This document shows, one piece after another, positions 1 through 11,702 of a stretch of 64,000 nt of DNA. A program made the translations under genes and the position numbers. This DNA comes from Poecilobothrus nobilitatus. Taxonomy: Eukaryota > Arthropoda > Insecta > Diptera > Dolichopodidae. The notes under the pieces were generated by a model. The model did no database searches. It had not been told where the DNA came from and was given only the letters and a program-made list of their open reading frames with translations. The stretch is taken from the NCBI GenBank assembly GCA_947095535.1, contig OX352773.1, positions 257,757,590-257,821,589 on the forward strand, written 5' to 3'. Numbering within the stretch: position 1 is the stretch's first letter; each line of letters starts with the position of its first letter.

Positions 1-958
1 AATAAATAGTTTCTAAAATTATTTTACGTAATAGTGGTTGTTATCTTTTATACACTCTGTATTTAATTTTGTTTTTGTTTTTAATATTATCCACATTGAT
101 CCACTTTTAAAATAATATATATATATCTATCTCCTTCATATATATATATATATATCTTTTTAACTAACTTGCTTTGTACGATCAACTTCTAACAATACTT
201 ATTACTATCATAGTGATTTTCACAAAAGGACATTCTATAATGAGTTCTATAATAATATATTAAATATTAAACAATCACAGATATATAACTAATATATATA
301 TGTGCAGAAATAGAATACTAATTTTTCATTTTTTTTTTTCCTTTTTTAAAAGGAATATTAAAATACAAACAAAAAAACTAAAAAGAATGCAAAGAAATCA
401 AAAATAGAAAAATATAAAAAGGACGAAATAAATTTACACACAAAGAACTTTTTCTTGCATATATATTTTAGTATATAAATTATATATTATATTTATATAT
501 ATATACTTTTTTTAATATCATCTATGCTAGGGTGATTTTTATAGACTTAAGAAATAAACTAGCTCTTTTAGAGTCTGTTTAGATGATAATATTAAATAAA
601 CATAACAAAAAAAAGAGGGAATTTAAGAAAAATTAGGGCTACCAGCTCTACCAGCCGATTTTATAGGTAATTTAGAAATATAGTTAACATGTTTTATCAT
701 TAATATTTAACTCATATATTATATTGTATAGACTAACAGAATTTATAGCAGAGATGATGTTGATTTTCTATTTTTAATAATGAAATTAATTCTTAAAAAT
801 AAGTGCACATATAAAATCCATAGGGATAAATAAAATTTCAAAAATTCAAAATTTCTTCAACAGCTTCAAATGTCGAAACAGGTTAATAAAACGCATTATT
901 TAATGGCCTAAAATATTTTTATTTATATATTCTTCAAAAACAATTCTTCAACAAATAG
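1..958. other. AT-rich spacer, no gene seen
   Basis: Simple AT-rich DNA with short (TA)n runs near 113-155 and 480-505. No open frame, RNA gene or repeat end was recognised before the LINE fragment that begins at 959. Confidence 0.6.
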
Positions 959-1411
959 GATGGCGCTGCTCAAACATCATTAGGTTTAGACAAAATCCAA
1001 AATCGCGCCTTACGCCTGATTGGCAACCGTACTGTTCAGGGAACCTTTACTCCTCTTAACGCATGTCGAAATATTGGAGCTTTATCTTTCTGTTATAGAT
1101 ATCTTGTAGGTAACGGCATTTGTTCTATTGAATTTAAATCAATAATGCCTCTCCTTAAACAATTCCAACGCAACACTAGGGGAACTTCAAGTGCCCATTT
1201 CTACACCGTGGCAATTCCTAGGTGGTTTAAAAGTGGTTATGGAAACTATTTTATTGTAAGAACCGCTAAAATGTGGAACATGCTTCCATTCAACGTGTTC
1301 TCCTCTGATACAAATGGTTCATTATACAATTTGCAACTTTTCAAAAAGAACTTATTCAGGTTCGTCTCCAATTTACCCGCCAATTCTTCCTTATGTTCAT
1401 ATTACCCTTGA
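959..1411 (+). pseudogene. C-terminal fragment of an RTE-like LINE ORF2
   Basis: An open frame of about 150 codons runs from just after a stop at 956 to a stop at 1411. It reads like the region downstream of the reverse transcriptase domain in RTE/Jockey-type non-LTR retrotransposons. Visible blocks are LDKIQNRALRLIGN near the start, a GALSFCYRY block, an SAHFYTVAIPRW block, RTAKMWNMLP and a closing FKKNLF. No RT catalytic motif is present, so this is a 5'-truncated copy, the usual product of incomplete reverse transcription. It is much less AT-rich than its flanks, as expected for a fairly recent insertion. The family level (LINE) is firm; the clade (RTE) is a judgement from motif order. Confidence 0.7.
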
Positions 1412-1518
1412 ACTCCACTGCTTCTTGCTCAAACCTACAATAATTTTGTAAAGAGGAAAACTTTCCTAGAGTTTGGGTAGCGTGTAAAAAAAAAAAAATC
1501 AAAATTGGAAAATATATA
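1412..1518 (+). repeat. 3' tail of the LINE fragment
   Basis: The non-coding tail after the LINE frame contains ATAATTTTGTAAAGAGG, then GGTAGCGTGTAA and an A-rich run. A diverged copy of the same tail lies at 2251-2322, which marks this as a repeated 3' end rather than unique DNA. Confidence 0.5.
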
Positions 1519-1629
1519 GGTACTATAAAATGTTATTCTTATTTTTTTCCTTAATGAAAGTGAGACCACCAATAATACCAATAATACCTTTTTAAACCAC
1601 TCTTCTAAAACCACCAATAATACCTTTTT

Positions 1630-1945
1630 AATAGTGTCAGATTCGCACTAACCCACCTAATCTTTTAGCCAATATAATGGGTTGAAAACTCTTCACTATT
1701 TACGCAGTATATTGGCAAAAGACTATTAGATAGGACAGAGATGCAGAAACTGTCAATTGGAGGGTGGGACTGAAAGGGAACAATGAATTAGCCTTTATTA
1801 TTAATATTATTATTATTAGTTTGTTATCAGTAACCAAGCCATCATCATGCAATAGTATATATACCTGCATTAGATAAAAAATTTGAACCGATTGAAAAAC
1901 CGACGATTTAACCAACGTATCATGAGTCAGATGATAACGAGGACT
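1630..1945 (-). repeat. SINE-A copy 1 (tRNA-derived)
   Basis: Read on the minus strand, this segment aligns along its length with 5375-5775 on the plus strand. Shared blocks in order are ATCTGACTC, TTTCAATCGG, a degenerate GGTTCAAA (box-B-like), GATGGCT..ACTGATAACAAA, TTCATT.TTCCC, TCCCA.CC..CAATT, CATTATATTGGCTAAA and AATCTGACACTA. The box-like head and two dispersed copies in opposite orientation are what a tRNA-derived SINE would leave. The RNA polymerase III promoter in this copy is degraded, so it is a fossil. Confidence 0.5.
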
Positions 1946-2250
1946 AATCAAAAAAATAAAGTTTCAATTATACTAAACCACTTCTAATACGAACCCTGTA
2001 AAGATCAAAAATAAATTTAAATTTTTAAAGTTTCTTCATTCAGTTACACGATTGAACAATTATGTGAGCTATTTATTTATTTAACCTTCTTCAAAAAATA
2101 CTTCTGAAAGTAGTTCTTCAACTTCAGACACAATAGTAAAAATATTAATTTAATATTTTTTTGTTCAAAAATAAATCTGTTTTTGTCTTCGTTATGACTT
2201 TTGAAAATTAAAACTCTTATAAAAAAGACTCTTTAGGAATTTCCTTAAAA

Positions 2251-2322
2251 CGTACAATAATTTTGTATAAAGAAATCCTTAATTAGAGGTAGCGTGTAAG
2301 AAAAAAAATTGGAAAATTGTAC
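2251..2322 (+). repeat. Second copy of the LINE 3' tail
   Basis: Shares ACAATAATTTTGTA..AAG, then AGAGGTAGCGTGTAAG and an A-rich end followed by TTGGAAAAT with 1435-1518. No coding part is recognisable upstream, so this is a very short 5'-truncated insertion or a diverged relic. Confidence 0.45.
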
Positions 2323-3639
2323 TAACAGTCATATTTTTTCAAAAACCGGTTTTACTGTTCTGATATTCTAATAACATTTTTAAAATTAATAATAGCAAAC
2401 AATTTTTGCCTTTATTAAAAGACATAATCTCACCAATGAAAGTATTTGGCCTTATTACCATAATTACTTACCATTACAGCTCAAATAATATGTATTTTTA
2501 ACTTGAATTTAGTTATTTTTTTTTTTTTATAGTTTCATTTTCTAATCATTTAAAATTCTGGCAACTCTACAATGTAAATATTTACATTATTCTTAACAGA
2601 GAGAGTTCTGTACAGATTTGTTATATTATATACTTTAAAAAAATAAAAATAAAAACAAAAACTTTCCTAGACTTTAACACTACTTTATTCTTTAACAATA
2701 CTTTGTTATATTAAATTACATATATATTTAATATATGTATACACATAAATAAATACATTCATATAAACATATATAAATTATAGAATATATAAGTTATAAG
2801 CTGATAAATTCATAAAATGTATTTCTTTGATATATATAAACTCCTTTTCATTGTAAGGACATTTTTTTTTATTTAGAAAAACAAAAGCATAACTAAAAAA
2901 AAAAAAATATATCGAAAGGACTTAAAGTTATGTTATATCCTTCAAATTTATAGAAAATACTTTGAATTTTTCAAGATATACATAATATATCTATATATCT
3001 ACATATATTGTACATTTATATACATATAATATATACTATAATATACAGGATGTATATATTAAATTTATTAAAGAGGCATCATTGAGATTAATGAGACAGA
3101 ACTGAAAGAGGACGTTAAAGGACTTTTGATTTAGATGAAACAAAAAAATAAATAAAATAAAAAAATCTTTTTGTTTTTTATTTCATTCTATACTTTTATT
3201 TTGTACTCTATTTCCTTTTGGTTTTTTTCTTTCATTTTATTTTTACTATTTTTTTTATTGTTTCTTTTTTTTTCGTTTTGTTTATCTTATCTATTAAATA
3301 TTTCAAATCTCATATATGTCTAAAGATTTATAAGAAATATCATATGAGTATGTACTATATACATTGGTTCGGCATGAAATAATAACTTGACATAATAACT
3401 TAGTTCGCACTGGTCTTCAGAAGAAACGTTTCCTAGATATTCACAATAACCAAATTATTTCTACAAACTTATACAAGACATTTCTACAAACTTATACAAG
3501 ACCATTTTTAATTCCCATTGCGAGTTTTCATTATATAAATAATTTCTAATTTCTAACTTTTTAAAAATAAAATTTAAAAACCCCTAGAAATATGCAAAAT
3601 TATCAAAAACAATATAAAAATTAATATTTTAACAAAAAA

Positions 3640-3702
3640 CGGTCGATCCCTGCACATGTCGTAAGTGTTTTTTCTTTACATACCCCCCTTACGACCAAAT
3701 AT
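3640..3702 (+). repeat. SINE-B fragment
   Basis: Contains a good box-B-like GGTCGATCCCTGC followed by ACATGTCGTAAGTG and CCCCCTTACGACC. The same order (GGAATCCC, ACACGTCGTAAGAG, CCCCCTTACGAC) occurs in the fuller SINE-B copy at 27625-27802. Confidence 0.45.
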
Positions 3703-5374
3703 AATGTAAATATATAGTATATAATATAAACTAAATAAATAATATTAGTATATAATTTAATAATAGTACAAAAAAAACCTATAATGGCCTTTAGTAGCCG
3801 ATGGTTCAATAATATTGCATTACATTTATGTATGTAATATTAATATAAATAAATAAATAAATAAACAAAAAACGGATTAGGTAATTATTTAATTATTTTA
3901 ATTAATAATTTAAATATTATTATTTAGTAATTAATATTAGATTTTTACATAAAAGATATTTAAGAACAAATAATTAAACTGTTTACAAATTATTGATGTC
4001 TTAATGAAAATATCTTTAATTTTAAATTCTACAAATTGTTGTTTCTTACAGATTTATTGTATAAATTTTATTAGATTATTTTTTTTTTTTTTTTTTTTTG
4101 CAATACAAAAGTAAAACCAAACTGTCAATAGAATTTAATTTGAATCAAAAACACTGTGTTTATTGTATAAAGATTTATATTGAATCCATGGGCAGAATAG
4201 CCAAGCCGACCAAACTATTGAACCTATGAAATACTATATTAAAGGGCAGCAAATTATTAAGTTCATTTATTATAATAAATTATCTGTTATTTTTTTTTTT
4301 TGTTGTTCTTATTTTTCTTGTTTTTCTTTTTTTTGCTTCTTGACGGAATCAATATGTTGCCTTTAAAACAGGATATTCCTCTGTTATTATTTGTTTTATT
4401 AGTTCTTTTTTTTTCTTATTTCCATTTTTATTTCTTATTAAACAGGACATTTAAAATGTGTGATAGTATATAATATAAAATACTAAAGGGAAAGAAAAAT
4501 AATATTTGAAAAACAATAAAAACAAAAGAAGAAAATATGAAAAACAATATTGAAAAAGAACAAAAAAAAAAAAAAAGAAAATAAAACAATTTCGAATGGT
4601 AGAATATTTGATGAAGTTCGATTTAGGTATATATTATATATTTGCCAATTATTTATAGAATTGTGTAAAAATTTATTCATATTTTTGCCTATATATCCAC
4701 ATATGTTATAAATACACACATATAAACATATATGCTACACATATTTAAGTAATAAAATAAATGTATATTTATGTTAAGGATAAATAAAGAGAACAAAAAA
4801 CAAAAAGTTATACGAAAATATTTAATGCATAATGTATGAGTTTACTATAATAAAACATAATAAGCCTAGGCTAATTGAGGAGTTATAAAATATATTACAA
4901 GATTACCATAAAATATATTTAAGCAGTTGAATATATACAATATTAAATAAATGAATATTTTGTATAATCAGTGATATTAACGAGAATATTTCAATTCTTC
5001 AAAAAAAAAAAATATTACTAATTATTATTTCTGTCTGTAGTCATTGACTTTTAATATTTTATATATGTAGATATTTGTAAAACTAAGTAATTATATATTT
5101 TTTTTTTTTTGCTCTATTTCTATTGAACTAATTTACTTAAATTACAAAAAATAAAAACAACAAAATAAATGCAAATATAAATATTGTTTTATAAATATAT
5201 CTATTTATTAAAGGTATTACTTGATGTAATTCTTATACGTTTTTTTCTATATATAAAATTGCAATCAAACTGATTTGGCTCTTTGTTCGATATTAGATTT
5301 TTTCTATTTCAACAGTTTAACATTTACAAAAATTTAAAATTGTTGTCATAGTGTCTCCGAAAAGACAATTTTAT

Positions 5375-5775
5375 TCCTATTTATCTGACTCTTCAGTCTT
5401 TCAATCGGAGCGTCTTGGGTTCAAACCCCTGTCAGATCATATAAAAACTAAGTATGTAGTAATTTTATATCGTAATATTGTATATTGCTGCTACAGTGAC
5501 AGTGGGGTTGCCTTCATTTATTACCACATGCAGGAAAATATTATGTACTACTGCATGTTGTAATTATTGATGGCTATAACTGATAACAAAATAGTAATAG
5601 ACAGATTCATTATTCCCTTAATGTCCCAATCCCCATAATTCAACATTTCCAGGTCCTTTTCCTATCCTTTCCTATCCATAATATGATGCGTTGACAGTAA
5701 GAGGTTTGATTCCATTATATTGGCTAAAGTGTGAGATGGGTTTGGTTAGTAAAAATCTGACACTACCAAGGAAAT
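5375..5775 (+). repeat. SINE-A copy 2 (tRNA-derived)
   Basis: This copy keeps a better head than copy 1: TTTCAATCGGAGCGTC followed by GGGTTCAAACCCC, a near-canonical tRNA T-arm or box B. The body continues with GATGGCT, ACTGATAACAAA, TTCATTATTCCC, GTCCCAATCCCC, ATTATATTGGCTAAAG and AATCTGACACTA, matching the reverse complement of 1630-1945. An 88%-coding-looking frame across it is fortuitous. No clear target duplication was found. SINE identity is inferred from head plus dispersed copies. Confidence 0.55.
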
Positions 5776-8700
5776 ATTCTAGGTGTCTTTGGAAAATCTC
5801 CAACTCCCTAAGGAAACAAAAATTTACTAACTTACAATACGATCCATACGTTTGGATACGATAGCGCTTTTTGAATAACGTTATCGTTAAAGTAATAATA
5901 AACGGATTATTTTATATTCGCATTACTAAGGAGGCGAAATAGTTATTGAAAAGTATATACATATCATATTTTTTCTAAGGATTAGATTCTGAATGGAAAT
6001 TTCCACCATTTCTATTTTTATATAATCTATTGAACAAGTTCGACTTGCGTTTTATAGCATTTTATAGCATTTTATAGCGTCAAATTATATAGCGTTAAGC
6101 ATTTTATGATATAGTTAAATAAAACAACCAATGTTTTCACTCACAGTATTCGAAAAGGGAACAATTACAGCTATAGATACGCTCCATTATACAGATAATT
6201 TTTTAAGATGGCACATTAAAACTTATGATAATTCAATTGTTATATAAACATCGAGTATATAATAAGTGCTTTTTTTTGTCCTTGCTTCTCTTCTTATCTT
6301 AATTCTTACGAATTATCACTATCTAATAACTCAAAATAAAAATTTATTACTTAATTAAAATTTTTGTAGCCAAATAAGACAAGTTTTATTAATACTCCAT
6401 CATAAAATATCCAATATATATATTCTCAAGTACTCATTTTTACAAAATTACGGCCAACATTTCATACAATTTTCATTTTGCCACACAATTACTTATTTAT
6501 TTATCTAATTTCATTCCACCATCATCATGTGCTATCAAAATCATATGGAAATCCATGTGGAATTATTTCACAATGTGATGAGGAAATAAATCAATCTTTC
6601 CTTTAGAGGTATGGTACAAGAACTAAATTATATTAGGTTATATTTAATTAATTTTATTTAATTTTATTTTATAAAACACTTTGATCAGGCGATGAGAGAT
6701 CGCCTGAAAGACCGAAAGACAACTTCCGCACTGCTACATTGGTCAGATTGGCATAAAGTATTTAATTTCTTTTTTTTTTTACTTATACTTAAAAAAAAAA
6801 TAGTCATTTACATTTGTTAATTTTTACATTTTTACAAAATTTACATTTGTTTTCAGAAAAAAAATTAGTTAATCCTTTATTTTACTCTATTTTATTTATT
6901 TGCGAAAATATTTTTTTTTTTTATTAAAACATCAATAAATCTAATGTTTTTACTTTTCATTAATAATTTCAATCCTTTTTTTTATTATTATTGAAATAAA
7001 TACTATACATAATAGAGAAAATACTTTTTTTTTTTAATACATGATATGAATTTCATAATTTGTCCTTAAGGTAATAAAGTAAAATGTCCTTAAAGTAACA
7101 ATAAATATGTACAAGAAATCTTTGGGCATATTAAAAATAATTCTAGTTAATATCGTGTTTATTTATTTATTTTTATTTCTTATTATTTTTTTTTTTAATT
7201 TAAGTCAACCCAATTAATCTAATTTAGAGAAGACAAGGATCTAATAAGGATCAACTATGTATGTATGTATATAATACCATGTATGACAATAAATTACAAC
7301 AATTTTATAAGAAACTATTATTATTATTATTTTTTATATTTATATAAAAGATATTTTTTATCAGTTAAATTTAAGTTTCTTTGTTACAAATAAACATATA
7401 ATTTCTAAATACAATGTGTCGCGCAGTAATATAAAATGTAGTAAATATTACAATTGAAACAGGCAAACAATTATTTGATATATTTTTTTTTTTTTCTTAA
7501 TGGAGGTGATAATCTTCCAAAAACATAAAGAATGAAATGAGATAAAACCCTAAACTGTGAACGGAGAGTATTAACAAGAGAGTAGAGATAGAAAAGGATA
7601 GGACAATAATTTGGAAACTACGAGTTGGGGAAAGAGCTAGGGAGTAGAGATACGAATGTGTAGGCTTAGGAATAGAAATAGGGTAGGATAGAAATGCGGA
7701 AATTTTGAATTAGAGAAACAACTACAGAGTATAGGTATAGGAAAAGATATGACGGGGAATTTGGTAGAGGGACTGTTAGAGAACAATTAATATATATAAA
7801 ATGAACCTATATTTCACCACAATTTTTTTTTTAACTTAATTTATTATGTTATAATGATTTTTATATTTCATATATTTTCCAACTTTCAAGAAAATTCAAT
7901 ATAAATTTGACAATAAAATTTCGATTTTTTTGGAAATTTGTACAAAATCTTTTTCTTTAATTGATGAAGACTGAACTATTGCGTCAGTAAATGAACTAGG
8001 CTTCAGACTCGAAGTGTGAGAACCAATGCCCTATTTGACAAGAGTTTGTGTTACGTTTATCTAGATATATGCTACTATAATACCACTCTGAAGAAAGAAG
8101 CTTGTGTTTTTCAGATCCATGTATGACACTTCACCATACTCCTGGAAGAAAAAAGTAACAAGACATACAATCCTTAAATCCCAATTACAACCGAATTATC
8201 GTTAAAATTGAATACTCTTTATTTATAACGGTATACAATATACCAAATGAATTTTTTACTTTTCTTTACTATATAATTATTAGATTGTTCTCAACTATTG
8301 TGAGACAATCTGTATAAGAATAATATATAAATATATATACATATGTGCATAATAATATAAATCGGCCTTAAATTTCTCAAAAAAAAGTTTTTAATATTAT
8401 TTGCTGAAATTATCGTATAATAATAAGTGTTCGGTATTTTTCCTTATTGTTTTTTTTTTTTTTGTTATTTGCAGTTTTACTTATAATAGCTAGAAGCCTT
8501 TTTTTTTACTTTATATATAATATTTAGTAAGAGTGTTTAATATATATACCTAATGTATATATATATTATTTAACGAACAATTATTATTTATAGGGCTTCG
8601 CTATTCTCAAAATATTCTTTTAATATTTGGGGTGACTACAAAAAAAAGACAAAGAAAAAAATAAAGAACTATAAAAAAAAGTCCAGATAAAAAAATTTAG

Positions 8701-8923
8701 TCTATTTATCTTAAAAACTTATTTCATATTAGATCTTATTCAATTAAAATAATTATCACGCGTTGGGTGTTTGTTTCTTTATATAATTTTTATAATTCTT
8801 GAAAAGATAAAAATTAAAACATTATTTAGAATTAACATTTTTAGAGTTATTTTTCATTGGCATTATTGTGCATTATACTGGCCGACATCTCGAAACTATG
8901 TTTAATTACAAGTACAATATTCA
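5776..8923. other. AT-rich spacer
   Basis: No gene recognised. Notable only for short direct repeats of TTTTATAGCA (6050-6080), a GATCAGGCGATGAGAGATCGCC hairpin-like stretch near 6684, and the degenerate tandem block at 7566-7795 listed separately. Confidence 0.5.
7566..7795. repeat. Degenerate tandem block, about 75-90 bp unit, three copies
   Basis: Three successive segments start with AGTAGAGATA or AGTATAGGTATAGG and continue with a GGATAGGA / GATAGAAATGCGGAA / GATATGACGGGG core and a GAGTTGGGGAAAGAGCTA or GAATTAGAGAAACAACTA block. The core resembles the middle of SINE-A read in reverse, so the block may be an amplified SINE-A piece. Copies are diverged. Confidence 0.35.
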
Positions 8924-9205
8924 CTATAATTTTTTTTTTTTTAATGTATTTCTCTGCCACATAAATGTGAACAGGAAATTACACAGCCTTTCCTGTTCAA
9001 GCGTGGCTGTACACCGACCAACACCGAGGGAGTGTGGTTTCGAAAAATTTTTCGTAAAATTTTTCCGGATCACAAAAGAAAAAGAAAATTTATGTAAATT
9101 TGGTTGTGGACACACAAAAATGATTCGAAACCACACTCCCTCGGTGTTTACAACGTATTTTATACGCTCTTACCCTCTAGGCCACCGAGGCCCCAAGCAC
9201 TAAAA
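8924..9205 (-). repeat. SINE-B copy, rearranged
   Basis: On the minus strand the head reads GGTGGCCTAGAGGGTAAGAG then TACAACG/TTGTAAACACCGAGGGAGTGTGG, with a TTTCGAATC box-B-like piece. The far end (8940-9015) carries the tail: CAGCCACGC, CAGGAAAGGCTGTGTAATTT and CACATTTATGTGGCAGAG. Both match the SINE-B copy at 27625-27802. The middle is abnormal: a 23-bp block from the head is repeated in inverted orientation at 9022-9044 and 9124-9146 (CACCGAGGGAGTGTGG...), separated by about 80 bp of unrelated AT-rich DNA. Confidence 0.6.
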
Positions 9206-10114
9206 TTATAAGGAAGAAATTGAGCTGTGCCATAAGGGAAAAACTGTATTTTATTCTAAAGTCATTTGGCAACAAACAAAACTTAGTTTTGCTTAAAAAA
9301 AAAATTGGGGTACAAAACTTAAGAAAACTTTTTTATATAAATAAAAAAATCGTGATCCTCCATTTAAGTTGGAAGCATCACATTAAACAAAAATCAAAAT
9401 TAATCCAAATAAGCTATTCTATATGAGCCTTTTCTTTAAACTGACTGCTTCGAATTAAAGCTTAAATTTAATTTTTAAGATCCACTATAATCTATTCGTT
9501 TTTCTATTCAATAGATTAAAAATATCTTTCAAGCCTCAAATCAATGTTAAATTAAAAACTCAAAATGATATAACAGAATATTATAAAAATAATAAGGTAA
9601 GAAAGCGAATCTTTATATAACATTTATAACAGTAAACGGGTCTCAATTAAAATAATTAAAAAGTAGGTAATAAGCAGTAAATACACAATTTGTATAATAG
9701 TTAGTAACAAAACTCCTACTGGAAAACTTCTATCCTTTTTTATTATTAATAAAAAATATTTTATAATAAATCTTTTGCGGCAATTTATCTTAAGATTATG
9801 TTTTCCTCTTATTTTCATTGCGTTGGGTTTTCAAAAACAATAAAAAAAAAACAAGAAAAAAAATAATAATGTTGAAGCCTTAAGGATATAAGACGTATAT
9901 ATATAACATATATGTATGTATATGAATATATTTATATATTGTATAATATAATAATTGTATATAAAATTAAAAAATAAAATTTAGATGAAAATAATTCATG
10001 GGGATGAATATAAAAAATTTTCTCTCTCTTTAATATTTTTTTTTCTTTTTTTTAGTTTTTAGTTTTTCCCTACATAAATTTTCTTTTTCTTTTGTGATCC
10101 GGAAAAATTTTACG
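9053..10114. repeat. 1.06-kb segment bounded by perfect 44-bp inverted repeats
   Basis: The 44 bases at 9053-9096 (core TTTTTCCGGATCACAAAAG) reappear, as an exact reverse complement, at 10071-10114. The left arm lies between the two halves of the rearranged SINE-B. The interior holds the SINE-B head and AT-rich DNA with no transposase. It could be a MITE-like insertion, or a duplicated piece that inserted twice in opposite orientation. No target duplication is obvious. Confidence 0.5.
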
Positions 10115-11148
10115 ATCTGTTAAAGGATTTTTATGCGTCTTATTATTCTATAATAATGGCAAGTGATTTTTTCCCGTTTTTTATTTAAAAAACAAAAAAA
10201 AATTATGTTGAATATTCTTAAAAAACAAAAAAAAAAAAACTGTTTTTATAATATATTTTTATTTTCATCTACATATTCTACAGACAAATTTTAAGCTTTT
10301 AAATAGACCACAATAATGCGAAAATTTTTGAATGAGTTTTAGATAAAAAAAAAATATTTATAAATATTTAAAAAAAACTCTAGTATTTTTTAATTTTTTA
10401 AAGAGAAATTTTAATATATTTGAAATTTTCTACGTATGTTTAAGATTTGAAAAACTCAATAACTTGTAAAGTTTTAATAATTCAAACAAAAACTTTCAAA
10501 TCAATACTAAATCAAAACAGCTAACAATCAATACTAAGAGGCATTCTCTATTTCAAATAAATGTAATAAATGTTTCATATACATATATATTTATATGTAT
10601 ATCAACATATAAAATTACCAAAAGACCAATGATGGTTAAAAATAAAGTAACAAAATTTAAATTTTTAGAACACATGAAAATTAAATTATTTTAAATTTGA
10701 AGAAAAATTTTTTAAATACAAATGGTAAAATGCTCCAAAGTTTTTTTTTTTTTTTAATTAAAGCTATTTTCAAAAAATTCAAGCTAATTTCTAAATATCA
10801 GCTTGCAAAGAAAAAATTAAAAATTGAATACCAAAAAAATATTATATGGTTAAGGTAAAGTTCTCATAAACAAGCAATTTTTTTAATTCATACCTTATAA
10901 CTCACAGAATCAAATTATATTAAATATAAAGAAAAATGCATTATATAAATAATAAATACTTCAATTAAATAAGTACCGTAACATAATATCAATTAACATA
11001 TGGAAATCTTGAAATTATTTTTAAAAATTAAATTTAAATAATGATGTAGTGTTTATTTTGTCCCAACATGTACAGGAGTATAAAAAAAATAAATTAAAAG
11101 TAGAGAATAATTAATATTTTTACATTGATAGTTTTAAATTCAAATCCA

Positions 11149-11198
<50 letters not shown>

Positions 11199-11702
11199 GT
11201 ATATGAAAAGTTTCTAAATTAAATGTATTTATTTTGCACCATATAATTTAAAATTCAGATATGTCTTATTAAAATACTAGTAAAAAAGCACGTCATACGA
11301 CGGGTATAAGTAGAAAAATATAGCTTTTGTGAAAGTTTCCTCAGTTTTATGAACAATTTAAATTTAGTAAATTTATTCAAATACTTATATGTATTATATT
11401 TAGATATTGATAAATGTAAAATTTATTGCTAAAGTGTTTTAAATAATGAAAAACCTCAATGATGCTGTGAAGTAGTTTCTTTCAAAAATGTAATAAAAAT
11501 GATTATTTAATAAATCTCATCTCTTGTAAATTTCTTTGTCAAGCTTTGGATTAAAAAACCAAAGGTTGGATTAAAAACCAATGGTAAATAAATTTTTGCC
11601 AATAGTAACAAAAATTTTCGCTTCGAAAAAAATACAGTATCAAACTTTATAATTTTGAAACTAAACTATACTGATCTGATGCATTTACCTAATTATAATA
11701 TA
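10115..11702. other. AT-rich spacer with (TA)n
   Basis: No gene recognised. A (TA)n microsatellite with two interruptions occupies about 11153-11202. The rest is A/T-rich filler. Confidence 0.55.

Larger units (their letters stand above)
1946..5374. other. AT-rich spacer with small repeat fragments
   Basis: Mostly simple AT-rich DNA with long A and T runs (for example 2880-2910 and 4079-4099). It holds only the LINE tail copy at 2251-2322 and a SINE-B fragment at 3640-3702, both listed separately. No gene was recognised. Confidence 0.55.

Noticed and set aside
4483..4719. 78-codon Phe/Ile-rich minus-strand frame
   Set aside because: Product of poly(A) and AT-rich composition; no motif. The same holds for the small Phe-rich frames at 12423-12635, 17232-17438 and 51794-51979; the last of these is antisense to the coiled-coil end of the Myb-like gene.
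5375..5450. tRNA gene with GGGTTCAAACCCC
   Set aside because: Only the T-arm region is tRNA-like; the same sequence recurs as part of a longer repeat at 1630-1945.
8868..9203. 111-codon plus-strand frame
   Set aside because: Runs antisense through the rearranged SINE-B copy; no protein family resemblance.
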